From Hyphomicrobiales bacterium (GTDB lineage: Bacteria > Pseudomonadota > Alphaproteobacteria > Rhizobiales > Rhizobiaceae), in the NCBI GenBank assembly GCA_900473745.1, contig UCMW01000010.1:1-64000 (forward strand): DNA of 64,000 nt, written 5' to 3'. A program made the position numbers and the translations under genes. The notes under the pieces were generated by a model that saw nothing but the letters and a program-made list of their open reading frames with translations, searched no databases and was not told the origin of the DNA. Below are positions 9,499-17,700 of the stretch, piece after piece (within the stretch, counting starts at the first letter, position 1; each line of letters opens with the position of its first letter).

Positions 9499-10515
9499 TC
9501 AGCCCTGCATCATCACGTCGACGACATCGCTGCGTCGCAGGAGACCTATGGGCTGGCCATCCGCATCCACGACGCCGAGCGTGTCACCGCCGGTAGCGAA
9601 GAGTGGGGCCGCCTCGGAGACGGAGGCCGTATGGCGGATCGTCGTCGCGGGCAGGGCAGCTGTTGCAGCCTTCATCAGCGAGGCGACCTTGACGACCTTG
9701 GACCGGGCGACGTTGCGGGTGAATTCGGCAACGTAATCGGTGGCGGGCGCCAGAACCAGTTCTTCGGGTGTGCCGGCCTGGACGATCTCGCCATCCTTCA
9801 TGATCGCGATGCGGTCGGCGAGCCGGATCGCTTCGTCGAAGTCGTGGGTGATGAAGACAATGGTCTTCTTCAGGACCGATTGCAGGCGAAGGAATTCGTC
9901 CTGCATTTCGCGTCGGATCAGCGGATCCAGCGCCGAAAAGGGTTCGTCCAGGAACCAGAGTTCCGGTTCGACCGCGAGCGAGCGGGCAATGCCGACGCGT
10001 TGCTGCTGGCCACCGGAGAGCTGGCGCGGGAAGGCGGTCTCCTTGCCGGCGAGACCAACCAGTTCGACCATGCGTCTGGCGCGGTCCTCGCGCGTCGGCC
10101 GGTCGATGCCCTGAACCTCCAGCGGAAAGGCGACATTGTCGAGCACTGTCAGATGCGGCAGAAGCGCAAAATGCTGGAAGACCATGCCCATCTGGTGGCG
10201 CCGGATCTCGATCATCCGCTTTTCGCTGGCCGAGAGCAGGTTTTCCCCGTTGAAGAGTATTTCGCCCGATGTCGGCTCGATCAGCCGTGACAGGCAGCGC
10301 ACCAGCGTCGACTTGCCCGAGCCCGAAAGGCCCATGATCACGAAGATCTCGCCGGTTCGCACTTCGAGATTGACGTCCCGGACGGCGCCGACCAGGCCGG
10401 CGCGTAAGAGCGTCTCGGCGTCAGGCTTGCCACCGTTGGAAGACACGGCATCGCAGGCGCCCGCACCGAATATCTTCCAGACATCGCGGCAGACGAGTTT
10501 GGCTTCTGTCGACAT
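9499..10515 (-). CDS. proV: betaine/proline-type ABC importer, ATPase (ProV-like)
   Basis: 338 residues. Walker A GLSGSGKSTLV lies near residue 63, the ABC signature LSGGQQQRVGIARS near 167 and Walker B LWFLDEPFSALDP near 185; the H-loop is in FITHDFDEA. The C-terminal part, from about residue 275, contains a CBS-type regulatory module, as in ProV and OpuAA, which sense ionic strength or nucleotides. It follows the binding-protein gene after a 100-bp gap that holds a strong hairpin, and it precedes the permease gene by 4 bp. Energises uptake by the fused permease. Confidence 0.9.
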   Translation of the reverse strand: MSTEAKLVCRDVWKIFGAGACDAVSSNGGKPDAETLLRAGLVGAVRDVNLEVRTGEIFVIMGLSGSGKSTLVRCLSRLIEPTSGEILFNGENLLSASEKRMIEIRRHQMGMVFQHFALLPHLTVLDNVAFPLEVQGIDRPTREDRARRMVELVGLAGKETAFPRQLSGGQQQRVGIARSLAVEPELWFLDEPFSALDPLIRREMQDEFLRLQSVLKKTIVFITHDFDEAIRLADRIAIMKDGEIVQAGTPEELVLAPATDYVAEFTRNVARSKVVKVASLMKAATAALPATTIRHTASVSEAAPLFATGGDTLGVVDADGQPIGLLRRSDVVDVMMQG

Positions 10516-10568
10516 GGCAGTTCCGCTGGATCACAGGACGGATGGCCCGCAGGGGCCGCGAGAAAGAT

Positions 10569-10603
10569 CGGTCACCCGCGCCAAGGGAGTGCGCGGGTGA
10601 CCG
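10569..10603 (-). terminator. intercistronic hairpin between binding protein and ATPase genes
   Basis: A perfect 13-bp stem, CGGTCACCCGCGC at 10569-10581 and its complement at 10591-10603, encloses a 9-base loop. Read on the minus strand it is followed by a short U-rich stretch. It lies just after the binding-protein stop and before the ATPase start. Such a structure would give partial termination or protect the upstream mRNA, so that more binding protein than ATPase is made. The stem is seen directly; the role is inferred from other importer operons. Confidence 0.7.
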
Positions 10604-10615
10604 AAACCAGTCCGG

Positions 10616-11581
10616 CTATTTCCTGATCCATTCCGACCATTTGGCCTCGTTGGTGCCGACCCATTCGGCGACGACTTCCTCGACCTTCTGGCCTTCGAGA
10701 TCGACCTTGGTGATCATCGCGCCCATTTCGTCATTGCCGACGTTGAAGGCCTTGATGGCCTCATGGGCGCCCGGCCACTTGTCCTTCAAACCGGACCAGG
10801 CAACCTTCCAGATCGGACCAAAGGGCTTGCCGCAATCATAGGCCATGTCGGGGTTGGAGCCCGAGGCGGCGTCGGTGTAGCATTCCTTGGTGTATTGCGG
10901 GAATTCGACCCATTCGCCCTTGTATTTGGCCGGCGCCCAGTGGGGCGCGTAGATCCAGAGGAGGATTGGTGCCTGGCGCTGATAGGCGCTTTCAAGCTCC
11001 GCGAAGAGGGCCGCATCGGTACCCGCATGGACGACCTCGAAGGGCAGGTCGAGCGCTTCGACACGTTCGTCGTCAAAGCCGCCCCAGGTGACCGGACCGC
11101 CGAGATAGCGGCCTTTCGGTGCTGTTTCCGCCGTCGAGAAGGCTTCGGCACAGGCCTCTTCCTTCAAAGCCTCCCAGTTCGGCAAGCCGGGGCATTTCTC
11201 CTTCATGTATTCGGGAAACCACCACTCTTCCTTGGCCTGCATGCCGGTTTCGCCTAGGTTTTCGACCTTGCCCGTTGCCGTGGCTGCGTCCATCGCCTCG
11301 CGGCCGGTCGTTTCCCAGATTTCCATGGCAACATGCAGGTCGCCGGATTCGAGACCTGCAAACTGCGCCAGATAGTCGGCCTGAACAAATTCGACGGAAT
11401 AGCCCGCCTTCTTCAAGACCTCGCCCATGATCTGGGTGGTGATCAACTGGCCTGTCCAGTCATGTAATGTCAGTTTGATCGGATCGGTGGATTCTTGCGC
11501 CTTTGTCGGTGTGACGAAGAAGGCGGCAGTCATCAGCAATGCGGCTGCGATCGTTCTCGGCATGCGGTCATGGTGAAGCAT
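10616..11581 (-). CDS. glycine betaine/choline-type ABC transporter substrate-binding protein
   Basis: 321 residues of the ProX/OpuAC-type periplasmic binding family. The N-terminus (residues 1-28) is a signal peptide with a hydrophobic core, TIAAALLMTAAFFV, and a likely cleavage site after TKA. Aromatic residues typical of the cation-binding box occur in WEALKEEAC, LLWIYAPHWAPA and the WGGF segment. It is the first gene of the operon, as usual for abundant binding proteins. Ligand is probably a quaternary or methylated amine; the exact compound is not readable from sequence. Confidence 0.87.
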   Translation of the reverse strand: MLHHDRMPRTIAAALLMTAAFFVTPTKAQESTDPIKLTLHDWTGQLITTQIMGEVLKKAGYSVEFVQADYLAQFAGLESGDLHVAMEIWETTGREAMDAATATGKVENLGETGMQAKEEWWFPEYMKEKCPGLPNWEALKEEACAEAFSTAETAPKGRYLGGPVTWGGFDDERVEALDLPFEVVHAGTDAALFAELESAYQRQAPILLWIYAPHWAPAKYKGEWVEFPQYTKECYTDAASGSNPDMAYDCGKPFGPIWKVAWSGLKDKWPGAHEAIKAFNVGNDEMGAMITKVDLEGQKVEEVVAEWVGTNEAKWSEWIRK

Positions 11582-11824
11582 TCGAGTTCTCCCAGTAGGG
11601 CCCGTTGAGATTGCTTAAATCTGGCAAGGCACTCGGTCGTCGTTCCCCGTACTTTTCGTATCTGATGACGACCGCGTGTATGTCCGCAGTCTCGGGTCAA
11701 GCGAGAGAGCTTGTCAATCCGAATCTGTGGCATTTTGTGATTTTGTGACCGATTATGTGGTGTCACCTTGAAGCTGGTGATGACGCGAGCTAGTGATGCG
11801 GTGACGAGCAGGATGGAGATGGTC
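11582..11824. promoter_or_regulatory. divergent promoter region with tandem TTTTGTGA operator candidate
   Basis: This gap separates the minus-strand importer operon from the plus-strand DeoR-type gene, so both promoters should lie here. An exact tandem repeat TTTTGTGA TTTTGTGA occupies 11733-11748 in a locally AT-rich patch. Direct repeats of this length are typical operators for DeoR-family repressors. No convincing sigma-70 boxes were assigned. Binding by the adjacent regulator is inference from position. Confidence 0.45.
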
Positions 11825-12580
11825 ATGCCCCCTTCAACACGGCAGCGAGAGATATTGCGTGTTCTGGATCGCGAGGGAACCGTGGCGCTTTCGGCGCTTG
11901 CGCGCAAACTCGGTGTATCGCTGGAGACCATCCGGCGGGACCTCAAGCCGTTGGCAAACGGTGGCAGTCTGATCAGGATGCATGGCGCAGTGAGCCTGAC
12001 TTCCATGGTCGGCGAAGCGCCGTTTGAAAGGCGGATGCGTGAGAACAGCGAGGCCAAGCGGGCCATTGCGGCCGCGGTTGCAGCGACCATACGTGACGGG
12101 GACTCGATCATGATGGACACGGGCACGACAACGAGCTTCCTCGCGCGAGAACTCCTGGGTCACCGGCGTCTGACTGTCGTGACAAACTCTTCCGACATCG
12201 CGCGCACGCTAGCCACGCTGAATGACAACAAAGTTTACATGGCAGGCGGAGAGTTGCGCAGCGACAACGGAGCGGCGTTCGGGAGTACGGCTATCGATTT
12301 CATCAGCCGGTTTTCCGTCACCCACGCGATCATCTCGACGGGTGCCGTGAATTCAAAGGGGATGATGGATTACGATCTGGATGAGGCGGAATTTGCCCGC
12401 ACGGTTATCACGCGCGGACGACGCACGCTGGTTGTGACCGACCAGAGCAAATTTGGTCGCGAGGGTCTGGTCCGTGTCTGTGGCTTCGAGGCGGTCGCTG
12501 AGCTTGCAACCAATGTACAGCCGCCACCGGACATTGCCGAGGCTATGGCTGCAGCCGGTACCGGTCTGTTGCTTGCCTGA
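11825..12580 (+). CDS. DeoR/GlpR-family transcriptional regulator
   Basis: About 251 residues from the chosen ATG at 11825, which has GGAG six bases upstream; in-frame ATGs at 11813 and 11819 and a longer start at 11768 are alternatives. The N-terminal winged helix reads REILRVLDREGTVALSALAR followed by LGVSLETIRRDL, the DeoR signature. The C-terminal sensor domain has the sugar-phosphate-isomerase-like MMDTGTTTSFLAR and STGAVNSKGMM motifs. The family usually binds phosphorylated effectors, which fits an operon carrying two kinases. Likely a repressor of the divergent importer/dehydrogenase operon. Confidence 0.85.
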   Translation: MPPSTRQREILRVLDREGTVALSALARKLGVSLETIRRDLKPLANGGSLIRMHGAVSLTSMVGEAPFERRMRENSEAKRAIAAAVAATIRDGDSIMMDTGTTTSFLARELLGHRRLTVVTNSSDIARTLATLNDNKVYMAGGELRSDNGAAFGSTAIDFISRFSVTHAIISTGAVNSKGMMDYDLDEAEFARTVITRGRRTLVVTDQSKFGREGLVRVCGFEAVAELATNVQPPPDIAEAMAAAGTGLLLA

Positions 12581-12650
12581 ACTCTGAGGCTCTGCGTTCT
12601 TTGGCCGGTAGAAGAATTGACCGATCGGGAAGCGCGCTTTACGCGCCTGG

Positions 12651-12689
12651 AAGACTCGTCAGCCCGTCATGGGCTGAGACGAGTGTCTT
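12651..12689 (+). terminator. hairpin downstream of the DeoR-type gene
   Basis: AAGACTCGTC AGCCC at 12651-12665 pairs with GGGCT and GACGAG..GTCTT at 12671-12689, with a short bulge. It lies 70 bp after the regulator stop. There is no clear T-run, so termination is possible but unproven. Confidence 0.4.
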
Positions 12690-12773
12690 CAGTCGCGCAG
12701 GAGTGGCAGTAACTGGCTACCCTGGCGTCTTATCTCGTGCAGATAGGGCGTGTCGGACAGAATGAACTGACTG

Positions 12774-13216
12774 ATGCCGAGGTCGCCCACCTATCTTCGG
12801 GTTGCCCCGCTCGGCGTGACGGCCGAGCTCGGCAGCCTGGTGCGGACCGCAGGTCTTTCCGCCGGTATCGTGCCGGAAACGCGCGTCGGGCTCGATACTG
12901 CCCGGGGCTGTATCAGCGCGGTCAAGACTGCCTTGCTCTCTCCCAACGGCCTCTTCGTCATCGGCCTTGTCGTGGCGAGCTTCGCTTCAGCCCTTCTTTC
13001 TGGCCGCTTTGAGCGCTCGTCGCCAATCGTACGCGGACTGCTCGCACGCTTTACCGGCGGCGTGCTGATGGGGTGGGGGCCATGACCGGCCTCGCCTGCA
13101 CCGTCGGTGTCCTGCTCTCGGGAATTCAAGCAGGGGCTGTTTCGGGCTGGATATTCCTGATCTTCTGTACAGCGGGCGCTATGTCCGGCTTGCTCGGTTT
13201 GCGGCGATTTGGCTAA
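12774..13216 (+). pseudogene. YeeE/YedE-family transporter fragment with a frameshift
   Basis: The first frame gives YLRVAPLGVTAELGSLVRT, a hydrophobic helix around VIGLVVASFASALL and GGVLMGWGP, then stops at 13085. The next frame continues at once with MTGLACTVGVLLSGIQAG, another helix, and ends at TAA 13214-13216. In the YeeE/YedE (thiosulfate or sulfur-compound transport) family the segment reads GGxLMGWGAMTxLGCTVG without interruption. One lost G in the GGGGG run near 13075-13080 explains the break. The N-terminal half of the protein is also missing. Seen: the two frames; family assignment from memory of the conserved C-terminus. Confidence 0.75.
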
Positions 13217-13497
13217 TCGTCCACGACTTGCTGGCTTATCGGCAGCCGGCCTTGGCTGGATGGCTTGGTTTTCGGCCGGGGGTACAGGATGTTCTGATCA
13301 GCCGCCGCAAATGCTCATAACGACGCTGGTCTCGTCTCGGTCGGCTCGACCACGAACAGGAACGGTGCGCCAACAGCTACAGCCGGGCCCGAGGCTTGCG
13401 CCGAGCTGACCGAAAATACGAATCCAAACCGCCACTTGGCACCTTTCCGCCTCTGCTCAGTTATCTGCCCAAAGCCAATTTTCTACAGGGTGATGGT

Positions 13498-13737
13498 ATG
13501 TCTCAACGTTTGAAAGTGAAGGAAATGGTGATGCAGATGCACGAGAGGAACCTCGTGCTCATGAACATTCTCCGCGATATCGCTGAAAACGAGATATCGG
13601 GTCATATCGCCGCTGACTCAACAGACGAACAGATCGCCCGGAACTGCGCTGAAAAAGCGTTCCGTCGGAAAGAGATACTCGGAGAAATTTCTTATATCTT
13701 GCATCAAGAAGATTTGGCACGTCGAGTAGAGGCATGA
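13498..13737 (+). CDS. small hypothetical protein, 79 residues
   Basis: The ATG at 13498 gives a charged, helical, soluble protein beginning MSQRLKVKEMVMQMHERN and rich in Glu, Arg and Ile. No domain, signal peptide or membrane segment is recognised. A short CAGGG lies 9 bases before the ATG and could act as ribosome site. Neighbours are remnants and a receiver fragment, so context gives no function. Confidence 0.5.
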   Translation: MSQRLKVKEMVMQMHERNLVLMNILRDIAENEISGHIAADSTDEQIARNCAEKAFRRKEILGEISYILHQEDLARRVEA

Positions 13738-13818
13738 ATGGCTTCGACTTTGCCGCTATCTGGACCTGCGGAGGTCCAACAATGTTTCGAGTTTTTGCCA
13801 TTCCTACGTTTGATCTCA

Positions 13819-14127
13819 CTAACGGAGTGAAGGGCCATCTCCTTCTTTCTTGCGTATTTCGAGAGCGTTTAGGCGGTCGACGACTACCGAAAGGTCGTAG
13901 GGTTTAGGGAAGAATTGGGCTAACGCAGGTCGATCGATATCGGCCGGCGCCAGTTTGCCAGAGGCAACAGTGATGCCTGATTTGGGCAAGGGATCGGCGG
14001 CGACTTGAGCAACATCGACTCCCGAATGCTTGCCGGGCTTTTGGATGTCGATGAACAGCACGTTGATCGTCTGATCGCTGATGATGTCCAGCGCTTCATC
14101 GCTATACAATAACGACAAGCGGCACAT
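13819..14127 (-). pseudogene. truncated response-regulator receiver domain
   Basis: 102 residues resemble the C-terminal two thirds of a CheY-like receiver. VLFIDIQKPGKHSGVDVA holds the phospho-acceptor-type Asp and FFPKPYDLSVVVDRL holds the conserved Lys-Pro. The first strand with the acidic pair is missing, and the ORF start abuts the glutaminase gene on the other strand. It is therefore probably a truncated orphan receiver, not a working regulator. A very short functional variant cannot be excluded. Confidence 0.55.
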
Positions 14128-14150
14128 TCAATCAGATTAGGACGTATGAC

Positions 14151-15131
14151 ATGGCAGATCCTGTTGAGGATGCGACAGAGTTGAAGGCAATTCTCAGCGA
14201 TGTTGTCTCTCAAGTGAGAGCCCGTGCGCCTGGAATTTACGACGAGGCTGTCGCGGAAGCTATGGAGAAGGATAAGCCAACCCCGCGCAAGGCGGACTTT
14301 GAAAAGTTCGGCATTGCCGTGTTTACCAGGACTGGCCAGCTAGCCGCCGCCGGCAATGCCGGCATCGGCTTTCCCATCCAATCCATATCCAAGGTCTTTG
14401 CCCTTGAGCTTGCGCTTGAAGCGCTCGGCGAGGCTTTGTGGAAACGGATCGGCCGTGATCCATCGGGCGACCCCTTCAATTCCATTATCGATCTTGAACG
14501 CGCCAAGGGTGTTCCACGCAACCCGTTCATCAATGCCGGTGCATTGGTCGTATGCGATGTTCTCGTTGGTCTGGGAGGAAGCGCAGGTCCAAATCGTCAT
14601 GTGGTTCGCTTTGTTGAAAGAATGCTCGACGGTGAGGTGATGGCGCTCGACAAGGATGTCATGGCCAGCGACCGTACCGGCGGCGACCTCAATCGATCGC
14701 TGATGTTCATGGCGCGACACCACGGCAATCTGAACCATCCGGTAGACAAGGTCATGGAAGCCTATGTCCACCAATGCGCCATCACGCTGGATTGTCGTGG
14801 ACTTGCCAAGGCAGGCCGCTTTCTCATCCTTGACGACCCCGAACAAGAGAACGATGCAACGCTTGCAGCGGCGCGGCGCGCCAGGCGGATCCTTTCGGTG
14901 ATGATGCTGTGTGGCCAATATGATGGCTCAGGTGACTTCGCCTATCGGGTCGGATTGCCAGCCAAATCGGGCGTCGGCGGCGGAATTCTCGCCGTTGTCC
15001 CCCATTGCGCCTCAATCGCTGTGTGGTCACCAGCACTCGACTCGATGGGCAACAGTTGGCTCGGCACACTGGGGCTGGAGTTGGTCAGCTCCAAGACCGA
15101 CTGGTCGGTCTTCGGCAGAGCGCGTCGGTGA
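14151..15131 (+). CDS. glsA: glutaminase (serine-dependent beta-lactamase fold)
   Basis: 326 residues, normal length for bacterial glutaminase A. The catalytic S-x-x-K lies in IQSISKVF (Ser78, Lys81). The NPFINAGAL segment, the Tyr-rich central region and the LPAKSGVGGGI motif near the C-terminus are all present. It hydrolyses L-glutamine to glutamate and ammonia in the cytoplasm. It stands alone between remnants, with no operon partner. It could release nitrogen or give acid tolerance; nothing in the sequence ties it to the amine operon upstream. Confidence 0.93.
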   Translation: MADPVEDATELKAILSDVVSQVRARAPGIYDEAVAEAMEKDKPTPRKADFEKFGIAVFTRTGQLAAAGNAGIGFPIQSISKVFALELALEALGEALWKRIGRDPSGDPFNSIIDLERAKGVPRNPFINAGALVVCDVLVGLGGSAGPNRHVVRFVERMLDGEVMALDKDVMASDRTGGDLNRSLMFMARHHGNLNHPVDKVMEAYVHQCAITLDCRGLAKAGRFLILDDPEQENDATLAAARRARRILSVMMLCGQYDGSGDFAYRVGLPAKSGVGGGILAVVPHCASIAVWSPALDSMGNSWLGTLGLELVSSKTDWSVFGRARR

Positions 15132-15509
15132 ATTGCCAGCCAATACGAGGTTCTTTGAAAGAGCTGGCTCGTTTTCGCTGAGGAGATTCTGGGAAATCAC
15201 CTCAGGAGGGCCAGGCTCCACGTCATGGCCATGCAGTTATAGCTTGCCGATGTCCGCCCCATTGCGGATCTAATATGACGACGGGATATTGTCCCGTAAT
15301 TCAAAGATATGACGCACCGTTGACCTGTTAATCCCAAGTGCCTGCAGTTGCAGTCTTTCGAGGGTCCTGACGGACAGGAAGGAGGTTCGATACCTATCGA
15401 GACGAAGTAACCACGCTGTTGAGTTGGCTCGGGTTTGTGAAAATGTAGGAGACCCTGCAGAGCTCGAGTCGACACGTCGCTCCCGCGACCTGCAAGGGTG
15501 TTGCCGGTC
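15132..15509. other. intergenic stretch, no gene seen
   Basis: Between glutaminase and the XRE-type regulator. Short open frames here have no recognisable protein features, and no RNA gene or clear terminator was found. Confidence 0.5.
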
Positions 15510-15743
15510 TCAGCTTTTCATCCGAACGCCAATTCCTCCAGTAGTTGTTTCACCGTCCCCTTCAAAAACAACGCCCGCGGCCTCGAAAGTCAGTCGCAGA
15601 AGTTTGAGGTTGCTTTCACGCATTTCGCCACCTCGCTCGAAAGCGAGGATCGACACGGTGCTGATCGCGGTCCGACTTGCGAGGTCCGCTTGCGTCCAGT
15701 CCAGCAAAGCGCGTGCTGCGCGACATTGAGCAGGTTTTATCAC
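15510..15743 (-). CDS. short XRE-family helix-turn-helix regulator
   Basis: 77 residues with a single HTH_3-type domain. It opens CRAARALLDWTQADLASRT and has the recognition-helix area STVSILAFERGG, followed by a short beta C-terminus ending in GIGVRMKS. This compact design is common in rhizobial genomes as stand-alone repressors. Target genes are unknown. It is divergent from the LysR-type gene at 15947. Confidence 0.75.
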   Translation of the reverse strand: MIKPAQCRAARALLDWTQADLASRTAISTVSILAFERGGEMRESNLKLLRLTFEAAGVVFEGDGETTTGGIGVRMKS

Positions 15744-15946
15744 TTTAACCTTCGTTTTTAGAAAGTTGGATATTGAAATAGAAAGAAAGAGCTGGTAGTA
15801 GGTGTGAAATTACCTTTTGATCGCTCCGGCCGCAACGATTCGTGCCCGGGGACCGTCAGCTTTGTCAGCACGTGGTGGTGTTTGCAGGCATTTTTATTGG
15901 CCTCTGGGACCAAGCATTGCCTGTATTTCAGACACAGAGGTGCCCT

Positions 15947-16837
15947 ATGGAACTCCGCCAGCTCTCATATTTTGTCGCGGTCGCGGAAGAGCTGCACTTC
16001 GGCCGTGCGGCCATGCGGGTGAACATCGCCCAGCCGGCATTGAGCACCCAGGTTCAGGCGCTGGAGAAGGGGCTTGGCGTGCAGTTGCTAACGCGCTCGA
16101 CGCGCAAAGTCGAACTGACGCGGGCAGGGGAGGTGTTCTACGATCGCTGTGTTCGGATGCTGGGAGAACTGAATCTGTCAGCGGAGATGGCACGCGCGGC
16201 AGGGGGGCGAACGATGCGCGAGATCAGGATCGGCACGATCTATCCGGCAACGACGGGAGTGCTGCCGGCGTTCCTGGCCAGGATCGGCCGGAAGTTCCCC
16301 GATATTCGCCTGCATGTCTCGAACGGCTCGACATCGGACATCATCCGGCAGCTGGAATGCGGGAAGCTCAATCTCGGCTTCATCCGTCCCGTCGAGAACA
16401 TCGGATCCTTGCGCTTCTTCTCGATTGCCCATGAGCGATATCTGCTGGCGGTACCGATGGGAAATCCGCTTGCATCGAGACAAGAAGTGACGATCGAGGA
16501 TCTGAAAGCTGAGAAGATCATCGCATTCAAGCGGCAGAATCTTTCCTACACGGAGCGCTATTTCTCCGAGACATTTGCGGAGCACGGGCTGAATGACAAT
16601 GTCGCCTACACCTGCGACGACACCTTCTCGCTGATCTCGCTTGTGTCGTCAGGCCTTGGTGTCGGCTTTGCCCCGGAATGGACGGGAGGGCTACCGGGCA
16701 GGAACGTCGTCTTGAAGAAGGTGACTGGGATCGATCTTAAGATCGGGCTCGGTGTTGCCTGGAGCAAGGATGATCCGACGGCAACCCGCGATGACATCAT
16801 CGATATTGCCAGGACACTGGGGCGGCCGGGCAGGTGA
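15947..16837 (+). CDS. LysR-family transcriptional regulator
   Basis: 296 residues from the ATG at 15947; an upstream in-frame extension (15842) lacks LysR similarity. The start MELRQLSYFVAVAEELHFG and the helix-turn-helix AAMRVNIAQPALSTQVQALE are textbook LysR. The C-terminal part is a periplasmic-binding-like effector domain with IRIGTIYPATTGVLPAFL at its first strand. No co-oriented target gene lies beside it; its own gene ends 290 bp before the traG end. Effector and regulon unknown. Confidence 0.9.
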   Translation: MELRQLSYFVAVAEELHFGRAAMRVNIAQPALSTQVQALEKGLGVQLLTRSTRKVELTRAGEVFYDRCVRMLGELNLSAEMARAAGGRTMREIRIGTIYPATTGVLPAFLARIGRKFPDIRLHVSNGSTSDIIRQLECGKLNLGFIRPVENIGSLRFFSIAHERYLLAVPMGNPLASRQEVTIEDLKAEKIIAFKRQNLSYTERYFSETFAEHGLNDNVAYTCDDTFSLISLVSSGLGVGFAPEWTGGLPGRNVVLKKVTGIDLKIGLGVAWSKDDPTATRDDIIDIARTLGRPGR

Positions 16838-16879
16838 GGGCGGCGATATCAGCGACTGGCGTCAGTGAGCTCATTGCCG

Positions 16880-17700
16880 CTTTCATGCGGAACGCCATGG
16901 CCCGGGCAAGTCGGTCCCGCCTGACCCTTCGGGCCGCTATGCTCAGGCTCCTGCGGCTTCCCTTTTTCGGGCCGTGACGTGACGAGAATTCCCGGCGTCC
17001 CGGGCTTTGGCCCGTCGCTATGCTGACGCCTCCGATATTCTTCATTGTCTTGCCCGGATCTCGCGCAAGCGCGGCTTTGATCCGGGCGGGGTCTTGGGCG
17101 GCTGTTTTGGTAAGCGCGGGAATTGCCGCTCAAACCGGATCGAGCAGCTTCTGGAATTCCGGGTCCGTGTAGTAGCGGATCTTCTGGGCCAGCGCCGGCC
17201 TCTGACCCGTGTTAAGCAGGATCATCGCCTCGCTGGGCAACCGCATGATCTCGTCAGGGGTGATCAGGTCGCGGGCCACGACATGTTCGCTCGATGTGTG
17301 GCCCGGTGGCTTCCATGGCAGGTTCGGGCCGCTCCAAGAGTTCGTGACGTGATGGGCATCCATGCGGCCGATGGTTTTGGCAATCAGACTTGCTGTCTCG
17401 ATGTCGTTGACGCCGAACACTTGGCATACGCTGGCATTGGAAAGGAAGGTGCCGGCACGCTGGCCGTATGTAGCGCGCAACTGATGCATGTCCTGCAGGA
17501 TCGGCCAGAGCTGCACGCCATAGCCCGCCATCAGCCCCATTGCGCGTTCGATCGGTGCGAGATGGCCAAGGGCGGCGAACTCGTCGAGCAGATAGAGCAC
17601 CGGTTTGGCTGGGGTCGTTGGATCGCGCGCCATGTCTGTCAGGCTCTGAGTGACCAGCAGTCTCAGCCATCGCGAATAGGTCGAGAGGCGATCCGGCGGC
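16880..17700. repeat. right copy of the imperfect direct repeat (intact traG 3' region)
   Basis: Homologous by eye to about 28-704 in the same orientation, covering the last part of intact traG and about 250 bp beyond it. The non-coding part 16880-17129 shows no gene of its own; open frames across it are shadows. Confidence 0.75.

Noticed and set aside
15842..15946. 35-residue extension of the LysR-type regulator
   Set aside because: Family members start at MELRQLSYF; the extra residues show no similarity.
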